Assembly (NCBI GenBank): GCA_902768605.1
Contig: CACXLY010000128.1
Location: 1-11,587, forward strand
DNA length: 11,587 bases
Direction of reading: 5' to 3'
Source: an uncultured Bacteroidales bacterium
Lineage (GTDB): Bacteria > Bacteroidota > Bacteroidia > Bacteroidales > Bacteroidaceae
Made by a program: the position numbers and the translations under genes. The notes beneath the pieces were generated by a model. It saw only the letters and a program-made list of their open reading frames with translations, searched no databases and had not been told where the DNA came from. Positions 1 through 6,098 of this stretch are shown here, one piece after another (the first letter of the stretch is position 1; every line of letters begins with the position of its first letter).

Positions 1-41
1 TGGGAAGAAGATATTAAAATAACTCTGAAATATTGACAATC

Positions 42-230
42 ATGAAAAAGGAATATATAGCACCAACGCAGATTACATGCAAATTGCTCTCGGAGAAGGG
101 CATAAGTACCAGCGAAAGAATAAAGACTTCTGGAAGTGTTGATGGAGTCATTTATGGCGGTATAGACGAAGAAGGCACTATTGAACCCTCTGTCAAGGTT
201 CTCAGCAACATCTGGGACGACGAATGGTAA
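42..230 (+). CDS. Small Bacteroidales peptide, MKKEYIxP type
   Basis: This gene encodes a 62-residue protein of unknown function. It begins MKKEYIAPTQ and ends in an acidic, tryptophan-containing tail (NIWDDEW). Very short proteins with an MKK-x-YI-x-P start and a D/W-rich end are, to my knowledge, frequent in Prevotella and Bacteroides, and their role is not settled. The N-terminus is too polar for a normal signal peptide and there is no double-glycine leader. I chose the ATG at 42 over an in-frame TTG at 33, because the MKKEYI start matches the usual family start. The residues between (serine/threonine-rich, GGIDEEG) show no motif I recognise. A strong hairpin terminator follows within 30 nt, so this is the last gene of its transcript. 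No Bacteroidetes -7 box is visible in the 41 bases upstream, so the promoter or earlier operon genes may lie left of the window. Confidence 0.7.
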   Translation: MKKEYIAPTQITCKLLSEKGISTSERIKTSGSVDGVIYGGIDEEGTIEPSVKVLSNIWDDEW

Positions 231-257
231 GTGAGTGAATAACACCTCATATAAACG

Positions 258-300
258 ACAACAGGGGATGTGCCGATGGGCATATCCCCTGTTGTATTTA
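258..300 (+). terminator. Rho-independent terminator after the small peptide gene
   Basis: A 16-bp stem (258-273 with 280-295, one G-T pair) closes a six-base loop. It is followed by a short A/T run (ATTTA). The stem includes ACAACAGGGG on the left and CCCCTGTTGT on the right. It lies 27 nt past the TAA at 230 and ends that transcript. The T-run is short, so termination may be imperfect. The stem is symmetric and could also act on the other strand. Confidence 0.8.
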
Positions 301-378
301 GATTCACATCTCCACGAGCCTGTATTCCATGATTTGCTCAGTTGGACAGAATGTCGTTCAGGTAAATCGCAAACGACA

Positions 379-458
379 CACTAGTAAATTGCAGTCCTTA
401 CACTAGTGGACTGCAGTCCACCCACTAGTAAACTGCAGTCCACCCACTAGTAAACTGA
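379..458. repeat. 22-bp tandem array, 3.6 copies
   Basis: Units start at 379, 401, 423 and 445; the last is cut short after 14 bases. The core of each full unit is CACTAGT, three variable bases (TGG or TAA), then ACTGCAGTCC; the first unit is the most diverged. Unit two contains the 16-bp perfect palindrome GTGGACTGCAGTCCAC at 406-421. The array lies in the non-coding stretch 231-705 and has stop codons in the frame I checked. A second array with the same period and a related core lies at 10670-10757. Function is unknown. A 22-bp period is about two helical turns, so bound protein would sit on one DNA face. Confidence 0.85.
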
Positions 459-472
459 ATACGACACGTAAG

Positions 473-553
473 TATAATGGGAGCTATGGGAGCTATGGGA
501 ATAATGGGAACTATGGGAATAAATGAAAGTTCTGGCCTGCACTACTTGCGGCG
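473..553 (+). pseudogene. Fossil 3' end of a second four-helix suffix gene
   Basis: Bases 476-525 are five units of a 9-bp repeat (for example TATGGGAAT) followed by AAATGA. Read in the frame starting at 473 they give Y-NGS-YGS-YGN-NGN-YGN-K-stop, the same kind of tail that ends the intact four-helix gene at 1282-1341. The next bases also match: 515-553 and 1330-1368 agree at 35 of 39 positions. No four-helix body precedes it; the frame runs back through the 22-bp array to a TAG at 404. I read it as the remnant of a lost gene copy or a recombination footprint. It is not expected to be expressed. The rest of 231-705 outside listed features shows no further coding signal. Confidence 0.6.
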
Positions 554-611
554 TGAAAATATACATCAAAGACCTGATTAAGCGAGCAAACAAATAAAAG
601 TAAGAAAATGC

Positions 612-643
612 TTTGAAGTTTGCCCGCTTTTTTCGTATCTTTG
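612..643 (+). promoter_or_regulatory. Promoter of the four-helix gene
   Basis: TTTG at 612-615, a 20-nt spacer and TATCTTTG at 636-643 match the Bacteroidetes sigma-70 consensus (TTTG, N19-21, TAnnTTTG). Transcription would start near 650. That gives a leader of about 55 nt, most of it made of the 9-bp repeats at 662-706. Confidence 0.75.
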
Positions 644-661
644 CAGAGAGAATATAGCTCA

Positions 662-706
662 CATCACTCTCATCACTCTCATCACTCACATCATCCACAT
701 CATCCA
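662..706 (-). repeat. 9-bp tandem array running into the start codon
   Basis: There are five exact-length units: CATCACTCT twice, CATCACTCA, then CATCATCCA twice. The last A is the first base of the ATG at 706. Read on the minus strand the units are GATGAGAGT-like, the same degenerate motif (RATGDGARY) as the plus-strand array at the 3' end of this gene. The array forms most of the mRNA leader, so copy-number change would alter leader length but not reading frame. Confidence 0.85.
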
Positions 707-1341
707 TGCCCATTGACAGTTCGAACTTCCTCTCACCTAAAGGTGATTACAAGAACCTCATTGCCTTTCAGAAAGCAGAATGCATATACGATATAACATA
801 CTATTTCATAGAGCATTACTTACCAAAATTAGGCGACCGCACCGTTGACCAGATGAAGCAGGCGGCTCGCTCGGGCAAGCAGAATATTGCTGAGGGCAAC
901 GAGACAGGCACCACTTCGACAGAGGCATGCATAAAGTTGGTGAACGTGGCAAAAGCCAGCCTCAAGGAATTGCAAGAGGACTACGAGGACTACCTGCGCA
1001 ATCACGGGAATTTGCAATGGGAGCTGAACAGCGAACAGTGCCGCAATGCCCGCAATTGGTGCAAAGCACACTCAAAGCCAACTGATTACCTCCGCGTCTG
1101 CGAGTTGCGCAACGACATCACTCTGGCAAACATCGCACTGGTGCTGATTCATCAGACCGACTACCTGCTTCGTCGCTTGATTGACAGATACAAACAAGAA
1201 TTCTTGGAGCAGGGCGGCATCAAAGAGCAGATGTCCGCAGCAAGGCGGCAATGGAGAGAAGAGCACGGGATGGGGTATCTCAATGGGAAGAATGGGAACT
1301 ATGGGAATGATGGGAATAATGGGAGTAATGGGAGTAAATGA
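706..1341 (+). CDS. Four-helix bundle protein with C-terminal suffix domain (23S rRNA IVP-like)
   Basis: This gene encodes a 211-residue protein. Residues about 14-165 are helical and carry the signature of the S23/23S-rRNA intervening-sequence protein family: FQKAECIYD near 21, then QMKQAARSGKQNIAEG at 49-64. The residues after about 165 (EQGGIKEQM...RRQWREEHG) fit what I recall as the 'four helix bundle suffix' extension found in Bacteroidetes. Family members form pentameric four-helix bundles. Their biological role is unclear, though the related Avd protein serves diversity-generating retroelements. No reverse transcriptase or rRNA gene is present here, so no partner can be named. Residues 192-211 are a low-complexity tail (NGK, NGN, YGN, DGN, NGS, NGS, K) encoded by a 9-bp minisatellite. 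There is no signal peptide, so it is likely cytoplasmic. It has its own promoter and converges on the lyase gene with a 15-nt gap. Confidence 0.8.
   Translation: MPIDSSNFLSPKGDYKNLIAFQKAECIYDITYYFIEHYLPKLGDRTVDQMKQAARSGKQNIAEGNETGTTSTEACIKLVNVAKASLKELQEDYEDYLRNHGNLQWELNSEQCRNARNWCKAHSKPTDYLRVCELRNDITLANIALVLIHQTDYLLRRLIDRYKQEFLEQGGIKEQMSAARRQWREEHGMGYLNGKNGNYGNDGNNGSNGSK
1282..1341 (+). repeat. 9-bp coding minisatellite at the 3' end of the four-helix gene
   Basis: Six units (AATGGGAAG, AATGGGAAC, TATGGGAAT, GATGGGAAT and AATGGGAGT twice) are followed by AAATGA, which supplies the last lysine and the stop. Each unit encodes x-G-x, giving the Asn/Gly-rich tail. The same array plus 3' flank exists as a fossil at 473-553. 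Copy changes would lengthen or shorten the tail in steps of three residues without breaking the frame. Confidence 0.9.
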
Positions 1342-1356
1342 AATATCTGGCCTGCG

Positions 1357-3942
1357 CTACTTGCGGCGGCTGCCTACAACTATCTTCTTTCCTTTGTACA
1401 AATAGATTCCTCTCTGCAGATGGTCTGTGAATTCATCGGCCACGCGGCGGCCGTTGAGGTCAAAGACGGGAGCGGGCGAGTCTGCGCCCGATGAACGGAC
1501 AAGCTGGATGCCTGTCGGGTCAAACAGTACGCGAAGGATGCCGTTTGCCAGGTTGCTGCTGTCCCAGCAAAGGCCTCTCTCCGGGTCAATAACCTCATTG
1601 ACCAGCACAGGCGTTCCTTTGACGGTAGTGACGTTCTTCCACACGACGATGCTGTCGCCTGCCGAGAGCGTATGGGACTCGGGAACAAAGATTTCGATAT
1701 TGCCATTCATGGTGAGCGTGCCTATGTTCTGCAGGCATGTGCAGCCAGTAGTGCTTTCCGTGGCCGAGCAATCTGCTCCGAGCTGCAAGGTGGAACCTGG
1801 GGAGAAGGTGACATTGTTGCCCCCGAAGTCCATGCGACCAGAGGTGTCGGTGCCTGTGCCTACACGCAGAGTCCCGCCGTTATTGATGGAAACAGATGAA
1901 TTGGTGAGGGGTGCAGCGGCCGAGGTGAAGCCTGAAAGGACGGCACCCTTCTGTACCGTGAGCTTGCCCGTGCCAAGCTGTGCGCCCGACTTCAGACAAA
2001 GTTCGCCGGCCTTGACGGTGGTGGTGCCGCTATGGTGGCTCTTGCCTCCGACGGTCATCTTGCAAGTCCCTACTTTATTGAAGATGCACTTGTTCGACCC
2101 GCCTGCGTCGGTAAACTGGCCGTCGAAGGTGAAGTCTCCTCCCTCTTCCCAACTGTTGCCCACCTCCCAAGTGTTATTGCCTTTGGGGCTGTTCTGGCTT
2201 CGGAAATCATGCACAGGCTCGTTGAGCATCCCCTTGCCCACGAGTTTGCCTATGGCGAACGTTTTGGCGACATTGCTTACCGTGCAGCCATCGGCGATAT
2301 TGAGAGTGGCATTGGGCATGCCGCCTCCCATGTCGAGTGGCAGCCAATTGTTCTTGGTGGTATGCTTGATGGTTCCTTCAAACGCAGACCAGTCGCCGGT
2401 GATGCGCACACGGCTCTTGTCGTTACGCGGCACGATGGTCAGGGTGCCTTTGCCCGTCAGCTTGTTGGCATAGGCAGTATAAAACTCCCAAGTGAGTTGC
2501 CAGGTTGCCGACTTCCCTTTGGGCACGTGGATGGCATGGGACGTGGCCTGCACGTCGTCCCAGAGCGTGCCGCCCTGTATCTCGATGGCACGAACGGCTG
2601 TATTGTTCTGCAGGGCTACGTCACCACCGGTCATAATGAGGCTGTCGAGCGAACCTGCCTTCATCAGATACAAGCATCCGTTGCCTTTCTTCGTCAGCTT
2701 GGTGCCTGAGAGGGCTGCATTCATCTTGAAGTCGGCAACAGCATTGAGCACGCCGCCCTCGTCGCCCACCATCTTCATGGGCGACCCCATCTCTACTGCC
2801 TTTTGCGTCTGCAGTGTGGCGCCGCACTCCATGGTAAACAGGTCGGCATTGTCTGTCAAGCCGCCGAGGTTGCCTGTCGTAGAATACTGGTTGGACAAGG
2901 TGTTGACTCGCACGATACCGCCACAGAGATGGTTGCCGCCGGTGTAAGCATTCTCGACGTTCATCGTCACGCCTCCTGTGTTCTGCTTTGTAAAGACAGC
3001 GTCGCCACCGATACAGCCCGACCCTTTGAAGGTGTAGGTGGCGGTATTGTCGACGGTGATGGAGGCGGGGTACACGTTGTCGTTGATGCTTACCGTCTTA
3101 GACTGTGCCTCGTCGTTGAACACCACATGGTCGCCAGCCACAAAGGGCGTGCTCTCGCCGTTGAGGACAAAGTTGTCGGTTTCTGCCTCGTCCCAAGCGT
3201 TGCCGTTGGTGCCCGTCCATGTCACCGTGGCAGCATCACGCAGTCCTACAATCTCGAGGACAAGTTGCCCGTCTTCTACATAGAGCCGTTTCTTCACCGT
3301 CTCCAGTCCCTCGACAATGATGTCATTGACAGAGCCGTGAAGGGCTTCCAACTCCGCTATCACATATTTGCCGGCAGGCATGGACGTCTGCCCCTCTGCC
3401 GGATGCCCCTTCAACTCGATGACCGGCACCAAATACGCGGGGCCGCCTTTCGTCCAGGCCGTGCCAGTCTTGCGTTCTATGAGGAGGGCACGGGTGCGGA
3501 TGGTGTCGCTGTGCAAGCCTTCGCCAAAGAGGTCGAGGACGAGACGCGAGCCGAAGCCGAGCGAGAGGGAATCGGCAGTGACCGTGCCTGAACAGTCTGC
3601 ACCACCGGGCACGATGGACGAGCCATAGGTGGCAGCTATCGAGCAGAACTGGCCGCCATTGCTCTCCAAGCGTGTGAAGCGATTCAACCAAAGTGGACTG
3701 GCCGTCAAGCGTCCGTCGAAGCACAACGTGCCGCCCCATACATTCGTCTCGCCTGTGTGGGTAAAGTCGGCTTTGGGCAGGACAAGCTTGCCGTCGCCCT
3801 GCTTCACCAGACGGCCATTGCCGCTGATGCCGCTACCCGTCACATTACATATATAATATGTATAGTTTATCGCAGTATTCTGTGAGGCACATTCGCTGGG
3901 AGCCGTTCCCTGCACCCACGAAGGCACATTGAAGGTGAGCAC
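1357..3942 (-). CDS. Split rhamnogalacturonan lyase, downstream part: beta-strand-repeat tail
   Basis: This is the downstream 861 codons of the lyase gene whose 5' part lies at 3944-5878. Removing one base at 3943 (or 3944) fuses them into one 1506-residue protein, with this part as residues 646-1506. It opens with LTFNVPSWVQGTAPSECASQ, then shows autotransporter-associated-type beta-strand repeats: GRLVKQGDGKLVLPKADF followed by a T-H-T-G-E-T-N-V-W-G-G-T-L pattern, LTKKGNGCLYLMKAG, and a later SGTTTVKAGELCLKSGAQLG. Such parallel-beta repeats are known from secreted surface proteins. The C-terminus (VFDLNGRRV...RGIYLYKGKKIVVG, then SRRK) resembles the sorting-type C-terminal domains common in Prevotella and Bacteroides. 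On its own it has no signal peptide. Its only early start would be the GTG at 3940-3942, so as the sequence stands it is probably not exported or not made. Confidence 0.75.
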   Translation of the reverse strand: MLTFNVPSWVQGTAPSECASQNTAINYTYYICNVTGSGISGNGRLVKQGDGKLVLPKADFTHTGETNVWGGTLCFDGRLTASPLWLNRFTRLESNGGQFCSIAATYGSSIVPGGADCSGTVTADSLSLGFGSRLVLDLFGEGLHSDTIRTRALLIERKTGTAWTKGGPAYLVPVIELKGHPAEGQTSMPAGKYVIAELEALHGSVNDIIVEGLETVKKRLYVEDGQLVLEIVGLRDAATVTWTGTNGNAWDEAETDNFVLNGESTPFVAGDHVVFNDEAQSKTVSINDNVYPASITVDNTATYTFKGSGCIGGDAVFTKQNTGGVTMNVENAYTGGNHLCGGIVRVNTLSNQYSTTGNLGGLTDNADLFTMECGATLQTQKAVEMGSPMKMVGDEGGVLNAVADFKMNAALSGTKLTKKGNGCLYLMKAGSLDSLIMTGGDVALQNNTAVRAIEIQGGTLWDDVQATSHAIHVPKGKSATWQLTWEFYTAYANKLTGKGTLTIVPRNDKSRVRITGDWSAFEGTIKHTTKNNWLPLDMGGGMPNATLNIADGCTVSNVAKTFAIGKLVGKGMLNEPVHDFRSQNSPKGNNTWEVGNSWEEGGDFTFDGQFTDAGGSNKCIFNKVGTCKMTVGGKSHHSGTTTVKAGELCLKSGAQLGTGKLTVQKGAVLSGFTSAAAPLTNSSVSINNGGTLRVGTGTDTSGRMDFGGNNVTFSPGSTLQLGADCSATESTTGCTCLQNIGTLTMNGNIEIFVPESHTLSAGDSIVVWKNVTTVKGTPVLVNEVIDPERGLCWDSSNLANGILRVLFDPTGIQLVRSSGADSPAPVFDLNGRRVADEFTDHLQRGIYLYKGKKIVVGSRRK

Positions 3943-5878
3943 GGCTGGCTGCGGGTTGCACGTTCATGTCGGCATAACCGGAGACCAGCACATGCTGCCC
4001 GTCCTGACTGGCATCGATGGCAGAGTTGTCGGCAATGGAGACGCGCCCAGAAGTGGTGAGAGGAGGGGGAGCGATGGTGATGCCTTCCAGTTCGCCAAGG
4101 AAATAGCTGGGGCGCGGCGGCTGGTTGTAGCCGCACATCTGCCATACCATTGCATTGCGGTACTGATGGTCGTGCCAAAGGGTGTAGTTGCGCCACTCTG
4201 TTGCTGAAGGCGTAGAGTAAATGCGGATGTTGCCATCGGCGGTGCGCATAATGATTTCCTCTCGCCAGTCGCCAAGAATGTCGCCTTGGAAGCAGGGCGT
4301 TCCCTTCGTATCGTTATTGGTCAGGGAACCCAAGCAGGTGTAGATAGGATTCCACGAGCCGTACTTGACGATGCATCCCGCTGTGTTCTTGCCATCCAGG
4401 TAGTTGAAGCTTTCCTCGCAGAGGTCGCCGTCCCAATAGATGCGGAAGTTCTGGTTCACGCCTGTCTCGCCCAGTCCATTGATGGCTCCGGCAGTAACGC
4501 TGCTGATGGGGCCTATGTCAGTAGGTGTGCAGAGAGAGCCAGGGAAGCCGTTGGAGAAGTTGCCTGCCATGCAGCGCCCCACATCCCTCGCGGCTGTGTA
4601 ACGATAGAAGACCTTCGATGTGGTGGCATCTCGGTAGTTCGTGCCCGGGTTGTCCTCCATGCAGGCAAATATCTCATGACCATGACGATAGGGGTCTAAG
4701 TCGCCCACATGCTCGGCATCGCCGTGCCCGAAGCCCGTCGTGGAAAGCCCCTTGCCATTGTCGTCAATGACCATCGAGCCGAAGACTATCTCGTCGCGTC
4801 CGTCCCAGTCAACATCTGCCACGCAGAAGTTGTGGTAGCCCTGCCCTTTCCACGGGCCGTCGGTGTTGCATGTCCAGCGCCAGCGCTCCGTCAGCTCATG
4901 GGTGGAGGGATTGATGTCGTAGGCCACCATCTTGTGACGGGTATAGATGCCTCGGGCCAGGAAGAGGCTGGGATGCTGCCCGTCGAAGTATGGAGCGCCG
5001 AAGAAATGCTTTGAGGTACGGTGGCCGTAGCCATCGCCCCAAGCACGATTCAAGTCGGTCTCGTTCGACTCCAGACGCTTCAAAGGATAAGGAAGGCATT
5101 GATAGGGCCGTCCTGTCAGTCCGTCCATGTAAAGGAGGTATTCTCCGTCGGTCGTGACGAACCAGTTGGTACCGCCACCGGTAGCTGCGCGCACATTCTT
5201 TGTGGGGTCGCCGACAACGTAGGTCGTGCTGTCGGACAAGTGGATGACTGTGCCGTCGGCTGCTCGCATGACAACCTCGGCACGCCCGTCCTCGTCCCAA
5301 TCATACGCGATGATGTTCTGCTCGTTGTTCTGGAAGTCACCCATGTTCGGCCCGCAGTTCACCCACCACAGGCGTGTGCCATCCTGCTTCAGACACTCAA
5401 AGATGGAGTATTCTTTTGTGTCAACGCCATCTATCTCAGGGCCGTTCTTAGGGTACGACTGCTCTATCTCGCTCTGGTTGTCAAATTTCATCAGGATTTC
5501 CAGCTCGCCGTCGCCATCGACATCGGCACAAGTAGCATCATTGGGGACGAGGCTGCTCTTGATGCCCTCGTGCTTCAGCGTGATTTCCTTGTAGCTCGTG
5601 TTCCAAGGCGCGGCAGGATTACAGTCGGCCTGCTCCTCGCCGTTGATGATGGCCCGAATGGTGTACTGGTTGTCTGTCGTGCCACTCGCATCCTGATAAT
5701 TTGAGACGCTGACATTATAGGTCACGTCATAGTACTCTTCGGCCGTGATGCGCCAACTCAGGAAGATACCGCCGTTCGCCTTCATGGCCACAAGTCCGCG
5801 GTCCAAGCGGTCTGTGTAGCGTTGTGCAAAGACAATCATCGGCATGGAAAGTAGTAAGAAAGCAAGAAACTTTTTCAT
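3845..5878 (-). CDS. Split rhamnogalacturonan lyase (PL11), upstream part with the catalytic domain
   Basis: PL11 enzymes cleave rhamnogalacturonan I, the branched part of pectin, by beta-elimination in a calcium-rich eight-bladed propeller. Residues 1-19 are a signal peptide (MKKFLAFLLLSMPMIVFAQ). The lyase domain starts at TDRLDRGLVAMKANGGIFLSW (split here as residues 22-42) and runs to about 600. Acidic calcium-type loops appear at 119-124 (DVDGDG), 193-198 (DWDEDG) and 355-360 (DVDWDG), with GDWREEIIMRTADGN at 536-550. WGDGYGH at 280-286 and GFGHGDAEHVGDLDP at 382-396 are typical of the family. Reading stays consistent to S645. After one surplus base at 3943 the frame changes to junk and ends in TAA at 3845, while the true continuation proceeds in another frame (1357-3942). 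The catalytic domain itself is complete, so the truncated product could be an active secreted lyase. The divergent fucosidase supports a pectin role. Confidence 0.85.
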   Translation of the reverse strand: MKKFLAFLLLSMPMIVFAQRYTDRLDRGLVAMKANGGIFLSWRITAEEYYDVTYNVSVSNYQDASGTTDNQYTIRAIINGEEQADCNPAAPWNTSYKEITLKHEGIKSSLVPNDATCADVDGDGELEILMKFDNQSEIEQSYPKNGPEIDGVDTKEYSIFECLKQDGTRLWWVNCGPNMGDFQNNEQNIIAYDWDEDGRAEVVMRAADGTVIHLSDSTTYVVGDPTKNVRAATGGGTNWFVTTDGEYLLYMDGLTGRPYQCLPYPLKRLESNETDLNRAWGDGYGHRTSKHFFGAPYFDGQHPSLFLARGIYTRHKMVAYDINPSTHELTERWRWTCNTDGPWKGQGYHNFCVADVDWDGRDEIVFGSMVIDDNGKGLSTTGFGHGDAEHVGDLDPYRHGHEIFACMEDNPGTNYRDATTSKVFYRYTAARDVGRCMAGNFSNGFPGSLCTPTDIGPISSVTAGAINGLGETGVNQNFRIYWDGDLCEESFNYLDGKNTAGCIVKYGSWNPIYTCLGSLTNNDTKGTPCFQGDILGDWREEIIMRTADGNIRIYSTPSATEWRNYTLWHDHQYRNAMVWQMCGYNQPPRPSYFLGELEGITIAPPPLTTSGRVSIADNSAIDASQDGQHVLVSGYADMNVQPAASRAHLQCAFVGAGNGSQRMCLTEYCDKLYILYM

Positions 5879-5903
5879 AGTATAGTTTGTAAGAAATCCG
5901 CCA

Positions 5904-5934
5904 CAAAGGTACGAATTAGTAAGAGATAAACAAA
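5904..5934 (-). promoter_or_regulatory. Promoter of the rhamnogalacturonan lyase gene
   Basis: On the minus strand, TTTG (5934-5931), a 19-nt spacer and TACCTTTG (5911-5904) form a near-perfect Bacteroidetes promoter. It lies 26 nt upstream of the ATG at 5878. Transcription should begin near 5898, leaving a leader of about 20 nt. Confidence 0.8.
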
Positions 5935-6019
5935 ATAAATCGGTCGTTTTTTTCCCGACTTGGAGTGATTGTAAGTGAGAGCTCCCCTGCTCATGCCCGT
6001 CAAAAAAAGTTCAAAATCA

Positions 6020-6051
6020 TTTGACTCTTTACAAAGTTATTTGTAACTTTG
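6020..6051 (+). promoter_or_regulatory. Promoter of the fucosidase gene, with a dyad over the -7 box
   Basis: TTTG at 6020-6023, a 20-nt spacer and TAACTTTG at 6044-6051 match the Bacteroidetes consensus. The -7 box is the right arm of a perfect inverted repeat: CAAAGTTA (6032-6039), TTTG, TAACTTTG (6044-6051). A protein bound to this 20-bp dyad would cover the -7 box, so it is a candidate repressor site. An 8-bp palindrome TGACGTCA lies at 6061-6068 in the leader. Confidence 0.75.
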
Positions 6052-6098
6052 CAGAGGAATTGACGTCATATCTTTTTACGGAACAACGATAAGAACAC

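Noticed and set aside
379..458. 22-bp units as a CRISPR array
   Set aside because: The units abut with no variable spacers, and no cas gene is present.
447..713. Minus-strand open frame of 88 codons with DDVDDVSDESDESD and SHSSHYSHSSH stretches
   Set aside because: Its repeats come directly from the two 9-bp arrays read backwards. It spans the promoter of the four-helix gene and shows no family similarity.
706..1341. Accessory (Avd-like) protein of a diversity-generating retroelement
   Set aside because: No reverse transcriptase, template repeat or variable repeat is present in the window. The family resemblance alone is not enough.
2032..3591. Long open frames opposite the lyase gene (for example 2032-2709 and 2803-3591)
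   Set aside because: They are antisense shadows of a G/C-rich gene with clear family content on the minus strand.
3930..3950. Programmed ribosomal frameshift in the lyase gene
   Set aside because: No slippery heptamer or nearby stimulatory hairpin is visible at the junction.
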